Below are positions 17,261-25,747 of a stretch of 64,000 nt of DNA, piece by piece. This DNA comes from Croceibacterium salegens. GTDB taxonomy: Bacteria > Pseudomonadota > Alphaproteobacteria > Sphingomonadales > Sphingomonadaceae. The position numbers and the translations under genes were made by a program. The notes under the pieces were generated by a model. That model was not told where the DNA came from. It made no database searches and saw nothing but the letters and a program-made list of their open reading frames with translations. How positions within the stretch are numbered: position 1 is the first letter of the stretch; each line of letters opens with the position of its first letter. The DNA is taken from assembly GCF_009827435.1 (NCBI RefSeq), contig NZ_WTYM01000026.1, positions 1-64,000 of the forward strand, written 5' to 3'.

Positions 17261-17646
17261 GCAAACGCACCCGCATCCCGCCGCTCTCGCCTTTCGAGGA
17301 ACAGGCCGGCTTCACCCGCGCATTGCGCACCGGAAACCGCATCGTCTGCTCCGGCACCATCGGTGTCGAGGAAGACGGATCGGTCTCGCCCGACGCCGGC
17401 AAGCAGGCGGACCGCTGCTTCGCGCTGATCAAGGGCTACATCGAAGAGCTCGGCGGCGCGATGGAGGACGTGGTGCGCGTGCGAATGTTCGCCACCGACA
17501 TCAAGGATGCCGACGCGATCACCGCCGCCTTCACCCGTGCGCTCGCCCACGTGCGGCCGACGGGAACCCTCGTCGCCATTGCCGCGCTCTACCATCCGAG
17601 CTGGAAGGTCGAGATCGAGGCCGAAGCGGTGATCGGAGACGAATGA
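17257..17646 (+). CDS. RidA/YjgF-family protein
   Basis: Protein of 129 aa of the RidA/YjgF/UK114 fold, typically trimeric enamine/imine deaminases that protect pyridoxal-phosphate enzymes. Family segments include the VCSGTIGVEEDGS strand, QADRCFALIKGYIEELGG helix, VVRVRMFATDIKDAD and the C-terminal VEIEAEAVI. The usual catalytic Arg falls in the VRPTGTLV region (about 106). It is a RidA subfamily member rather than the archetype. Overlaps the genes on both sides by four bases or less, suggesting one transcript with the two lipoproteins. Confidence 0.85.
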   Translation: MSKRTRIPPLSPFEEQAGFTRALRTGNRIVCSGTIGVEEDGSVSPDAGKQADRCFALIKGYIEELGGAMEDVVRVRMFATDIKDADAITAAFTRALAHVRPTGTLVAIAALYHPSWKVEIEAEAVIGDE

Positions 17647-17942
17647 TGCGAACCTCGCTTGCCCCTATTGCGATCTTGGCTCTCGCCGCCTGTGCAACGA
17701 CGACGCCTGACGTGGATCGGCCGACCCGAGCGCCCGCTGGCGAGTGCAGCAGCGATGTGGCCAACAGCTTCATCGGCAAGAAGGCGACTCCCGAACTGGG
17801 GGAGGAAATGCTCGCCGCCACCGGTGCCAAGACTCTGCGCTGGGTTCCGCCGCGCTCCGCGGTGACGATGGACTTCCGTCCCGACCGGCTGACCGTCAGC
17901 TACGACGACGATTATGTGATCACACAGGCAAGCTGCACCTGA
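17643..17942 (+). CDS. I78-family peptidase-inhibitor-like lipoprotein
   Basis: Protein of 99 aa with signal peptide and lipobox LAAC (Cys17). The C-terminal half matches the I78 inhibitor family pattern: LRWVPPRSAVTMDFRPDRL followed by VSYDDDYVITQASC. Family members are small serine-protease inhibitors, and sphingomonads carry many lipoprotein versions of unknown target. Two consecutive ATGs (17643, 17646) overlap the RidA stop. The two Cys of the mature part could form a disulfide. Confidence 0.78.
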   Translation: MMRTSLAPIAILALAACATTTPDVDRPTRAPAGECSSDVANSFIGKKATPELGEEMLAATGAKTLRWVPPRSAVTMDFRPDRLTVSYDDDYVITQASCT

Positions 17943-17994
17943 GGCGGTTGCATGTGAAACGGCTTCGCGGCATGGGCCTGCGCGAGAGGACCTC

Positions 17995-19140
17995 ATGACC
18001 GGACAATTCGCCCTTACCGACGACCAGTTCGCCATCCAGGAGATGGCGCAGCGCTTCACCGCCGACGAGATCACGCCCCACGCCGCGAAGTGGGACGAGG
18101 AGCACATCTTCCCGCGCGACACGATCCGGAAGGCGGCCGAACTCGGTTTCGGCTCGATCTACGTTTCGGAAGAGTCCGGCGGCATCGGCCTCGGCCGCCT
18201 CGAGGCGGCACTGATCATGGAGGCGATGGCCTATGGCTGTCCTTCGACCAGCGCCTTCATCTCGATCCACAACATGGCCTGCTGGATGATCGACCGCTTC
18301 GGCGCGCAGGCCGTTAAGGACAAGTACCTGCCGAGCCTGATCGGAATGGACAAGCTCGCCAGCTACTGCCTGACCGAGCCGAGCAGCGGCTCGGACGCCG
18401 CGGCGCTCAAGACCAAGGCGGTCAGGGACGGCGACGACTGGCTGGTGACCGGCACCAAGCAGTTCATCTCCGGCGGGGGCGAGAACGACATCTACGTCAC
18501 CATGGTCCGCACGGGCGAGGATGGCCCCAGGGGCATTTCCTGCCTCGTCATCGAGAAGGACATGGAGGGCGTCAGCTTCGGCGCGCAGGAGAAGAAGCTC
18601 GGCTGGCATTCGCAGCCGACCGCTGCGCTCAACCTCGACAACGTGCGCGTGCCGGCGGAGAACATGATCGGCGGCGAAGGCGAGGGATTCCGCATTGCCA
18701 TGATGGGGCTCGACGGCGGGCGCATCAACATCGGCGCCTGCTCATTGGGCGGTGCGCAACGCTGCCTCGACGAGGCGGTGAAGTACACCAAGGAGCGCAA
18801 GCAGTTCGGCCAGGCCCTGGCCGATTTCCAGAATACCCAGTTCACCCTCGCCGACATGGCCACCCGGCTCGAAGCGAGCCGCGCACTACTCTACCTCGCT
18901 GCCGCCAAGGTGACCGAGAACGCCCCGGACAAGACCCGTTTCGCGGCCATGGCCAAGCGTTTCGCCACCGATGAATGTTCGGCGGTGGTCAATGATGCGC
19001 TTCAATTGCATGGTGGTTACGGCTACCTGCAGGACTACCCGATCGAGCGCTTCTGGCGCGACCTCAGGGTCCACTCGATCCTCGAAGGCACCAACCAGAT
19101 CATGCGGATGATCGTCGGCCGGGACCTGCTGCGGCAGTGA
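17995..19140 (+). CDS. Acyl-CoA dehydrogenase, isobutyryl-CoA dehydrogenase-like
   Basis: Classical-length acyl-CoA dehydrogenase, 381 aa. Motifs: YCLTEPSSGSDAAALKT (substrate/FAD region), KQFISGGGENDIYV, and the C-terminal LHGGYGYLQDYPIERFWRD with LEGTNQI. The N-terminal SAFISIHNMACWMI region is typical of the isobutyryl-CoA dehydrogenase group. Its stop overlaps the start of a 3-hydroxyisobutyryl-CoA hydrolase-like gene, which supports a role in valine catabolism. The enoyl-CoA hydratase and 3-hydroxyisobutyrate dehydrogenase steps are not in this window. Confidence 0.88.
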   Translation: MTGQFALTDDQFAIQEMAQRFTADEITPHAAKWDEEHIFPRDTIRKAAELGFGSIYVSEESGGIGLGRLEAALIMEAMAYGCPSTSAFISIHNMACWMIDRFGAQAVKDKYLPSLIGMDKLASYCLTEPSSGSDAAALKTKAVRDGDDWLVTGTKQFISGGGENDIYVTMVRTGEDGPRGISCLVIEKDMEGVSFGAQEKKLGWHSQPTAALNLDNVRVPAENMIGGEGEGFRIAMMGLDGGRINIGACSLGGAQRCLDEAVKYTKERKQFGQALADFQNTQFTLADMATRLEASRALLYLAAAKVTENAPDKTRFAAMAKRFATDECSAVVNDALQLHGGYGYLQDYPIERFWRDLRVHSILEGTNQIMRMIVGRDLLRQ

Positions 19141-20192
19141 CAGGCGAAGTACACCTCCACCGCCACGGCGCGGTCGGCCATGTCTCGCTCAACCGGCCCA
19201 AGGCGCTGCACGCCCTGACACAGGGCATGTGCGAGGCGATGAGCGAGAAGCTGCTCGCGTGGCGCGCCGACGACGGGTTCGCCGCGGTGCTGCTCGACCA
19301 TGCCGAGGGCCGCGGGTTCTGCGCCGGGGGCGACGTGCAACTGGTGCGCCGCTCGGCGCTGGAGGATGGCGGTGCGGCAGGACGCGCCTTCTTCCATGCC
19401 GAATACCAGCTCAACCACCTGATGTTCACCTACCCCAAGCCGATCGTCGCCTTCATGGACGGCGTGACGATGGGCGGCGGCGTGGGCATCAGCCAGCCGG
19501 CGACGTATCGCGTGGCGACCGAGAACACGCTGTTCGCCATGCCCGAGGGTGCGATCGGCCTGTTTCCCGACGTCGGAGCGGGATGGTACCTGCCACGGCT
19601 CAGGGGCCGTACGGGTGTCTTCCTCGCGCTGACCGGTGCGCGGCTCGACGGGGCAGAGTGCCTGTGGGCCGGGCTCGCAACGCATTACCTTGCGAGCGAC
19701 GCCCTGGCCGAAGCAAAAGCGCGGATCATCGTCGATCCGACCGACATAACCGCAATCCTCAACGAGCTTTCCGCTACGCCGCCCGATGCGCGCATCGCCG
19801 GGAATGCCGAGCGCATCGACCGCCTGTTCGCCTCCGACAGCCTCGAGGAAATCATCGCTGCGCTGTCGGCCGACCCGTCGGACTGGGCGGCCAAGGAACT
19901 GAAGGCGGTTGCTGCCAAGTGCCCGGCCACGTCCAAGGTGGCGCTGCGGCAATTCGCCGAGGGTCTCGTCCAGCCGGACTTTGCCGCCGAAATGGCCTCC
20001 GAGTACCGCATCGCCGCTCGCATGATGTTGCGCCCCGATTTCGTCGAGGGCGTCCGCGCGGTGCTGGTCGACAAGGACAACAACCCGCAGTGGAATCCGG
20101 CGGACCCGCCTGGCGTCGCCGCGGACATGCTGGACGCGATTTTCGCACCGCTTTCGCCGGACGAAGAATGGAGTCCCAACGCCCCGCTTTAG
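19137..20192 (+). CDS. 3-hydroxyisobutyryl-CoA hydrolase-like crotonase
   Basis: Crotonase-superfamily protein of 351 aa, the length of 3-hydroxyisobutyryl-CoA hydrolases rather than 260-aa hydratases. The oxyanion-hole segments are GRGFCAGGDVQLV and FMDGVTMGGGVGIS; the EGAIGLFPDVGAGWYLPRL segment carries the Glu and Asp used by this subfamily. A C-terminal SPTS-like helix cap (about 290-350) ends with DEEWSPNAPL. Start is a GTG overlapping the dehydrogenase stop (GTGA). Would release 3-hydroxyisobutyrate in valine degradation. Confidence 0.88.
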   Translation: MTGEVHLHRHGAVGHVSLNRPKALHALTQGMCEAMSEKLLAWRADDGFAAVLLDHAEGRGFCAGGDVQLVRRSALEDGGAAGRAFFHAEYQLNHLMFTYPKPIVAFMDGVTMGGGVGISQPATYRVATENTLFAMPEGAIGLFPDVGAGWYLPRLRGRTGVFLALTGARLDGAECLWAGLATHYLASDALAEAKARIIVDPTDITAILNELSATPPDARIAGNAERIDRLFASDSLEEIIAALSADPSDWAAKELKAVAAKCPATSKVALRQFAEGLVQPDFAAEMASEYRIAARMMLRPDFVEGVRAVLVDKDNNPQWNPADPPGVAADMLDAIFAPLSPDEEWSPNAPL

Positions 20193-20303
20193 GGCAGCAA
20201 AACAATTCCTTGCATCGTTCCGCTTGCGATTGTGTGCTGCACAAGGCAACCCTGCGAACGATGAAGGGGCCTGGCATACGTCGCGGTCGCCGATGGGCGG
20301 CGA

Positions 20304-21116
20304 TTGGCTGACCGTATGGACGGTCTCAATCTCGGCTATTCGCTCGCCGGCGGCTTCGTCGGATTCCTCGTCGGCCTGACCGGCGTGGGTGGCGGATCGC
20401 TGATGGCGCCGCTGCTCATACTCATGTTCGGCTTCAGCCCCGCGGTCGCGGTCGGGACCGACTTGTGGTTCGCCACGATCACCAAGACCACTGGTGGCCT
20501 CATCCATCACCGCCTCGGTTCCGCCGACTGGAAACTCGTCGGCCGGCTGTGCCTCGGCAGCATTCCGGCAGCGATCCTGACATTGTTATGGCTTGGCTTC
20601 TACCACCACGGACGGCTCGAATCGCAACTGCTGATGTTGCTGCTCGGCGGTGCCCTGCTGGTGACTTCGGTGTTGATGGTGCTGCGGCCCTATCTTAACC
20701 ACCCGCTGCACAACCTGCGGCTCAAGCTTTCGCCGCAATTGCCGCGCCTGCGCAAACGGCAGTACACCTTCACCGTGCTCGGTGCGGCGATCATTGGAGC
20801 GCTGGTCACGCTGACCTCGGTCGGTGCCGGGGCGCTGGTCGCCGTGATGCTGGCGATCCTCTATCCACTACGGCTCGGGACCAAGAAGATCGTCGGCACC
20901 GACATCATTCATGCCGTTCCTTTGACGCTGGTTGCCGCCATCGGCCATTCGTGGCTCGGCAACGTCGATGCCTGGCTGCTCGCCAGCCTGCTACTCGGCT
21001 CGATTCCGGGAATCATCGCCGGCTCGCTGGTTACCGGCAAGGTCAACGAGAACCTGGTGCGCTATGCGCTGGCGGGAATGCTGATCGTCTCGGCGCTGAA
21101 GATGATCTTCAGCTGA
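20304..21116 (+). CDS. TauE/SafE-family membrane permease
   Basis: Integral membrane protein of about 270 aa with seven to eight hydrophobic segments. The N-terminal segment SLAGGFVGFLVGLTGVGGGS and the second-half LTSVGAGALVAVMLAILYP are the internally duplicated TauE/SafE signature. The family transports sulfite, sulfoacetate or related anions outward; substrate here is unknown. TTG 20304 has GGGCGG just upstream; ATG 20316 is the alternative start. It stands alone between the valine genes and the glucosidase. Confidence 0.8.
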   Translation: MADRMDGLNLGYSLAGGFVGFLVGLTGVGGGSLMAPLLILMFGFSPAVAVGTDLWFATITKTTGGLIHHRLGSADWKLVGRLCLGSIPAAILTLLWLGFYHHGRLESQLLMLLLGGALLVTSVLMVLRPYLNHPLHNLRLKLSPQLPRLRKRQYTFTVLGAAIIGALVTLTSVGAGALVAVMLAILYPLRLGTKKIVGTDIIHAVPLTLVAAIGHSWLGNVDAWLLASLLLGSIPGIIAGSLVTGKVNENLVRYALAGMLIVSALKMIFS

Positions 21117-21128
21117 CGTCGCCGGTTT

Positions 21129-21144
21129 CGGTGCGATTGCACCG
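21129..21144. terminator. Short perfect hairpin after TauE/SafE gene
   Basis: CGGTGC and GCACCG form a six-base-pair stem around a GATT loop, 12 bases after the permease stop, followed by a short CTTT. The stem is short and the T-run weak, so it may be a modest terminator only. Confidence 0.35.
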
Positions 21145-21213
21145 CTTTACGCACCCCCGGCGCTTGGCAATCGGCAAACGGCAGGGCAGAAGCCGGAGCA
21201 AGGAGAGGTACAA

Positions 21214-23442
21214 ATGAACGTTATCAAGCCGATTCTTGCCGCGAGCGTGCTTGCACTTGCCTGGACGATGCCGGCCGCCGCGCAGGACCAGGACGTGGTC
21301 ATGGCCGCTAATACGACCGGGACGCCCGACGAGCGCGCCGCGGCGATGCTCGCGCAGATGACCCCGGCGGAGAAGCTGATCCTGCTCAAGGGCTACTTCG
21401 GCAGCCCGTTCGGTGGCTTCCCCGGCAGCACCGCTGCACCCTACGTACCGCCGGAGGAAGTGCGGCTGGGGTCTGCAGGCTACGTACCCGGCATCCCCAG
21501 ACTCGGAATCCCCCCACAATGGGAAACCGACGCCGGGATCGGCGTTGCCTCGCAGCAGGAAGCGGTCGACAAGAAAGCGCGTACCGCACTTCCCTCGGGC
21601 CTCGCCACCGCGGCGACATGGGATCCCGCGCTAGCCTATGCCGGCGGCGCGATGATCGGGTCGGAAGCCCGGGCTACCGGCTTCAATGTGATGCTCGCGG
21701 GCAGCGTCAACCTGATGCGCGAGCCGCGCAATGGGCGCAATTTCGAGTACGCCGGGGAAGATCCGCTGCTCGCCGGGTCGATGGTCGGTCCGTTCATCGC
21801 AGGCGTCCAGTCGAACGAGATCATCTCGACCATCAAGCATTACGCCCTCAACGACCAGGAAACCGCCCGCAACACGGGGAATTTCGAGCTCGAGGAAAGT
21901 GCGTTCCGGATGAGCGACTTGCTCGCCTTCCAGATCGCCATCGAGCAGGGGCATCCGGGCTCGGTGATGTGCGCCTACAACCTCGTTGGCGGCATCCATG
22001 CTTGCGAAAATCCCTGGCTGCTGACCAAGGTCCTGCGCACCGACTGGAACTGGCCGGGTTACGTCATGACCGACTGGGGCGCGGCCCACTCGACCGCGCC
22101 CTCGGTACGCGCCGGCCTCGACCAGGAATCCGGCTACGGGTTGCAGCGTGACGACTGGTTCGGCGCCGAAAAACTGCAGGCCGCACTCGACAGCGGCGAA
22201 ATCGACAACGGCATGATCGACACGATGGCCGGACGCATCCTGCGCTCGATGTTCGCCCACGGCCTGATCGACAACCCGGTGGAGGCGGCCAGCCCGATCC
22301 CGTTCGAAGCCAACCGCGCCGTCAGCCAGGCCGACGCGCAAGCGGCGATCGTGCTGCTCAAGAACGAGGACAACCTGCTTCCCCTCACCGGCGCCAAGCG
22401 TATCGCGGTTATCGGCGGACACGCCGACAAGGGTGTTATTTCGGGCGGCGGATCGAGCCAGGTCTATCCCGACGGCGTCAACGCCGTACCAGGCATCGCG
22501 CCGACCACCTGGCCGGGACCGGTGGTGTTCAATCCCTCCGCCCCGCTGCAGGGGCTGCAGGACCAGCTTCCCGGCGCGACCTTCGCCTACTCCTCGGGTG
22601 ACGACCCCGACGAGGCGGCGCAACTCGCCGCCGAGGCCGACATCGCAATCGTCTTCGGGACCCAATGGGCGAGCGAAAGCATCGACGTGCCGCTCACGCT
22701 TGGCGAGGGACAGGACGCACTGGTTGCCACCGTCGCCAAGGCTAATCCCAACACTGTCGTGGTGCTGGAAACCGCCGGCCCGGTGATGATGCCCTGGGCC
22801 GACAAGGTGAAGGGCATCGTCGAGGCATGGTTCCCCGGCCGCATGGGCGGCGCGGCGATCGCCAGCGTGCTGACGGGAACGGTCAACCCGTCGGGTCACC
22901 TGCCGGCGACCTTCCCGCGCTCGCTCGACCAGTTGCCACATCCGGAGGAACCACACCCGGGCACGACGACTTACGACGAGGGCGTGCTGGTCGGCTACAA
23001 GTGGTACGACGCCAAGGGCTTCGAGCCGCTGTTCCCGTTCGGCTACGGCCTGTCCTACACCTCGTTCGCATACAGCGACCTCACCGTGCGGCCGATGGGC
23101 GACGGCATCGTTGCGACTGTCAGGATCACCAACACCGGCGATCGTGCCGGGGCCGACGTCGCCCAGCTCTATCTCTCGGGACCGGAGTGGCCGGAACTGC
23201 GCCGCCTCGGCGGCTTCGCCAAGGTCACGCTGGAGCCGGGTCAGAGCACGGTCGTCGGCATCAAGGTCGACCCGCGCCTGCTCTCCGTCTGGGACACCGG
23301 CGCGGAATCGAGCGAAGGCCCGGGCTGGTTGCGGCGCGACGGCGACTACACGGTCAGCGTCGGCTACAGCTCGCGCGACATGGCCGACACCGCCTACATC
23401 AGCCTGCCGGCCCGTCACCTGCCGCCGGAGTGGAAGCCCTAG
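21214..23442 (+). CDS. Glycoside hydrolase family 3 beta-glucosidase, exported
   Basis: Protein of 742 aa with a Sec signal peptide (about 1-24, ending PAAAQ). The GH3 N-domain is complete: GEDPLLAGSMV, KHYALNDQE and the nucleophile motif YVMTDWGAAHS with Asp287. The C-domain (about 385-600) includes VLLKNEDNLLPL and the final fibronectin-III-like domain (about 640-730) has TNTGDRAGADVAQLY. AAGGAGAGG precedes the ATG. Likely periplasmic hydrolysis of beta-glucosides or related oligosaccharides. Its stop overlaps tail-to-tail with the LigD-type gene by four bases. Confidence 0.92.
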   Translation: MNVIKPILAASVLALAWTMPAAAQDQDVVMAANTTGTPDERAAAMLAQMTPAEKLILLKGYFGSPFGGFPGSTAAPYVPPEEVRLGSAGYVPGIPRLGIPPQWETDAGIGVASQQEAVDKKARTALPSGLATAATWDPALAYAGGAMIGSEARATGFNVMLAGSVNLMREPRNGRNFEYAGEDPLLAGSMVGPFIAGVQSNEIISTIKHYALNDQETARNTGNFELEESAFRMSDLLAFQIAIEQGHPGSVMCAYNLVGGIHACENPWLLTKVLRTDWNWPGYVMTDWGAAHSTAPSVRAGLDQESGYGLQRDDWFGAEKLQAALDSGEIDNGMIDTMAGRILRSMFAHGLIDNPVEAASPIPFEANRAVSQADAQAAIVLLKNEDNLLPLTGAKRIAVIGGHADKGVISGGGSSQVYPDGVNAVPGIAPTTWPGPVVFNPSAPLQGLQDQLPGATFAYSSGDDPDEAAQLAAEADIAIVFGTQWASESIDVPLTLGEGQDALVATVAKANPNTVVVLETAGPVMMPWADKVKGIVEAWFPGRMGGAAIASVLTGTVNPSGHLPATFPRSLDQLPHPEEPHPGTTTYDEGVLVGYKWYDAKGFEPLFPFGYGLSYTSFAYSDLTVRPMGDGIVATVRITNTGDRAGADVAQLYLSGPEWPELRRLGGFAKVTLEPGQSTVVGIKVDPRLLSVWDTGAESSEGPGWLRRDGDYTVSVGYSSRDMADTAYISLPARHLPPEWKP

Positions 23443-24311
23443 GGCAGCGCCTGTTCGACGATCCCCCAGCCGGCGAGGTCCTTGCCCGCGGCGCGTTCGA
23501 TGAGCCGCGCTGCGTCTGAGATCGAGTAAGGGTGCGCGTTCGCCGCAGTGGCAAGTTCGTCCCACGTCACCGGCGCGGCTACGGGCGCACCGGCGCGAGC
23601 GCGGGCACTGTAGGGCAGCACCGAGGTGTTTCCGCGCTGGTTGCGCAGCCAGTCTATGAAGATGCGGCCCTCACGCTTCGCCTTGCTCATGGTTGCGGTG
23701 AAGCGGTCGGGTTCGGCTTCGGCAACAAGGTCAGCCAGTCCTTTCGCGTAGTCGCGATGGGAATCCCACGAATGCCCCCGCGACAAAGGGGCGACTATGT
23801 GGACGCCCTTTCCGCCCGATAGCATCGCGAAGCTCTCAAGCCCGTCGGCGACGAGCCGGTCGCGGATATCCGCAGCCGCCCGGGTCACTTCGGCATAGCC
23901 AAGCCCAGAATCGGGATCGAGGTCGAACACCAGCCGGTCGGGAAGTTCGACGTCGTCCGCGCGCGCCTGCCAGCCGTGAAATTCGATGGTGCCCATCTGC
24001 ACGCAGCCGAGCAGTCCGCCTGCATCCTCGACGTAGAGATAGTCGTCGCTCTGCCCACTCTTTTCCGGGATCTGCACCGTGTGAACCTGCGGTCCGAAGC
24101 CACCGGTGTCGTGTTTCTGGAAGAAGCATTTCTTTGCCCGCCCCTGCGGACAGCGTACGAGGCTGACCGGTCGTCCGGCCGCGAATGGCAGCATCAAGGG
24201 TGCAATCGAGGCGTAGTAGTCGGCCAGGTCACCCTTGGTCTGCCCACTGTCTTGAAAAATCACCCGATCCCGGTTGGAAATCTTCACTTCAGGATCGTCA
24301 GCTGGCGTCAT
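23439..24311 (-). CDS. Stand-alone LigD-type DNA polymerase (primase-polymerase) domain
   Basis: Protein of 290 aa matching the polymerase module of bacterial NHEJ ligase D, without the ligase or phosphoesterase modules. It has VSLVRCPQG, the KKCFFQKH segment (nucleotide and 5'-phosphate binding), the catalytic FDLDPD with Asp130 and Asp132, and SGGKGVHIVAPL. The C-terminal DWLRNQRGNTSVLPYSARARAGAPVA is the standard end of the domain. It would add nucleotides during double-strand-break end joining. No Ku gene is nearby. Confidence 0.9.
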   Translation of the reverse strand: MTPADDPEVKISNRDRVIFQDSGQTKGDLADYYASIAPLMLPFAAGRPVSLVRCPQGRAKKCFFQKHDTGGFGPQVHTVQIPEKSGQSDDYLYVEDAGGLLGCVQMGTIEFHGWQARADDVELPDRLVFDLDPDSGLGYAEVTRAAADIRDRLVADGLESFAMLSGGKGVHIVAPLSRGHSWDSHRDYAKGLADLVAEAEPDRFTATMSKAKREGRIFIDWLRNQRGNTSVLPYSARARAGAPVAAPVTWDELATAANAHPYSISDAARLIERAAGKDLAGWGIVEQALP

Positions 24312-24452
24312 CGCAGGTCCTTTCGTTCCTCCCCCACGCCGTTCTTGCCGAGGCGCAATTCGAGTCAGGTATCGCTACGCCTGCATCTTATGCCGATACC
24401 GCCATTGGTCCAGCCTCTCCACTTTGCGACTTCAGGGGCACACCCGTCGACC

Positions 24453-24662
24453 TCAGCGGAAAGCGAACTCGCCGGCCTTGCCGCCGAATTGTTCGACAGC
24501 GTAGGCGCGCGCGGCTGCGGTGGACTTGAAGGTCTCCTCGACCTGCCTGCTCACCACCCAGGGATATCCCTGGCTGTTATAGCGCGTTTCACGCACGGTC
24601 AGATGGAACTGTCCCATCTCGTCCTTGAGGATGAGGAACGGCTTCGGCTCGGCGGATGACAT
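24453..24662 (-). CDS. Small hypothetical protein, 69 aa
   Basis: Open frame of 69 aa with balanced composition, beginning MSSAEPKPFLILKDEMGQFH. The pattern of an opening beta-hairpin, RQVEETFKSTAAARAYAVEQF helix and short tail resembles small YegP-like/DUF1508-type strand-helix proteins, but I cannot place it. It ends 141 bases upstream of the LigD-type gene, same strand. Ribosome-binding site AAAGGTGCC lies seven bases upstream. Confidence 0.6.
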   Translation of the reverse strand: MSSAEPKPFLILKDEMGQFHLTVRETRYNSQGYPWVVSRQVEETFKSTAAARAYAVEQFGGKAGEFAFR

Positions 24663-24675
24663 AACTTGGCACCTT

Positions 24676-24813
24676 TCAGGATAAGGGTTCGTTGAGCACG
24701 GAGGCAGCTTCGGCCTGCCGCCTGCGTTGCCGACGGCGAGAATCGAGCCGGACGGCCAGACCGATCATCAACACAAGCAGGAAACCGTAGATCACGAATA
24801 CGAAGTCGATCAT
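24676..24813 (-). CDS. Small single-helix membrane protein, 45 aa
   Basis: A 45-residue protein: MIDFVFVIYGFLLVLMIGLA is a hydrophobic helix and is followed by an Arg-rich cytoplasmic tail. Start ATG 24813 overlaps the stop of the preceding small gene (ATGA) and has GGGGGGAGAA ten bases upstream. Shape is N-out/C-in by positive-inside logic. Function unknown; the two small membrane proteins are probably co-translated. Confidence 0.5.
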   Translation of the reverse strand: MIDFVFVIYGFLLVLMIGLAVRLDSRRRQRRRQAEAASVLNEPLS

Positions 24814-25013
24814 GATCGTTCTCCCCCCTCGTCCTTCGCAATGGACTTGAGCGCCCTGGCGTCGTCTTGCTTGCGCCGGCGCAAGTTCTCTCGCGCCACG
24901 GTTTGCTGCTCGGAATTGTAGCGGATCCACCAAATGAGCGCTCCAAACGAGGCAACCAGGACCGCAATCAGGGCGTAGGCGATGAGTGTCCTGTCGGTCA
25001 CCGGTTCGATCAC
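24810..25013 (-). CDS. Small single-helix membrane protein, 67 aa
   Basis: 67-residue protein with one hydrophobic segment (about 9-29, LIAYALIAVLVASFGALIWW) and a charged C-terminal half containing a KQDDARALKSIAKDEGG run. Start is a GTG at 25013 and no strong ribosome-binding site is visible. Overlaps the next small membrane gene by four bases. Function unknown. Confidence 0.5.
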   Translation of the reverse strand: MIEPVTDRTLIAYALIAVLVASFGALIWWIRYNSEQQTVARENLRRRKQDDARALKSIAKDEGGERS

Positions 25014-25177
25014 GTGGAACCAAGGACGAGATGGGCGTGAAGCACGATGGTCTCCTCATGGGGTAAGCGGGAGCACATCGCATCTCTCAGCCGCGAGCGC
25101 TTACAAAGAGCGTCTGCCCGCAGTGGTCCCCATATAGCGATCCGGCGAGCATATGTAAGGGCCGCAGGGCGGCGCCG

Positions 25178-25636
25178 TCATCGCGCCCGTTCCAGCCTGA
25201 CCAGAGCCTCGTCCAGCGCTTGCAGGAAGCGCGACCTGTCCGCCTTGCCGAATGGTGCGGGGCCCCCGACAACGTCGCCACCTGCGCGCAGGTCCGCCAT
25301 GATGGCGCGAGTGGCAATGGCACTGCCAATGCTTGCAGCTGTAAAGGGCCGACCATTGTTGCCGACGACAGTGGCCCCAGCCTTCAGGCAACGATCGGCC
25401 AGCAAAATGTCTGCAGTGATTACGATCGCGCGTGAGTCGGCGCGTTCGGCAATCCAGTCGTCGGCCGCATCGAATCCGCCATCGACCACCACCCTTTCAA
25501 CCAGCGGTCCAACGGGCACCCGGAAGTAGCTGTTGCTGACCACGCTGACCGGAATCCGGCGGCGTTCGGCAACGCGGTAGATTTCCTCCTTCACCGGACA
25601 AGCATCGGCGTCGACAAGTATGCGGATCGATTTCAT
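25178..25636 (-). CDS. YaiI/UPF0178 family protein
   Basis: Protein of 152 aa matching the YaiI/YqxD (UPF0178) family: the N-terminal [11 protein letters not shown] carries the acidic cluster of a PIN-like nuclease fold, [15 protein letters not shown] and [13 protein letters not shown] follow, and GNNGRPF is the later signature. Activity is unproven in the family. ATG 25636 has AGGGTGAGG a few bases upstream; an in-frame open stretch upstream lies in the divergent promoter region. Confidence 0.85.
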   Translation of the reverse strand: MKSIRILVDADACPVKEEIYRVAERRRIPVSVVSNSYFRVPVGPLVERVVVDGGFDAADDWIAERADSRAIVITADILLADRCLKAGATVVGNNGRPFTAASIGSAIATRAIMADLRAGGDVVGGPAPFGKADRSRFLQALDEALVRLERAR

Positions 25637-25747
25637 AGCCTCACCCTGCCATTTTCCTAGAGGTCGGGCCACCGCATCCGTCATGGCGCTTGCGCTCGAA
25701 CTCCACTTGCGGCCAATGTTGGTCACGGACGTCAGGGAGAGGGCCGG

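Noticed and set aside
21631-23565. Antisense frame of 644 codons opposite the glucosidase
   Set aside because: Arg/Gly/His-rich composition typical of high-GC shadows; the plus-strand frame holds full GH3 motifs.
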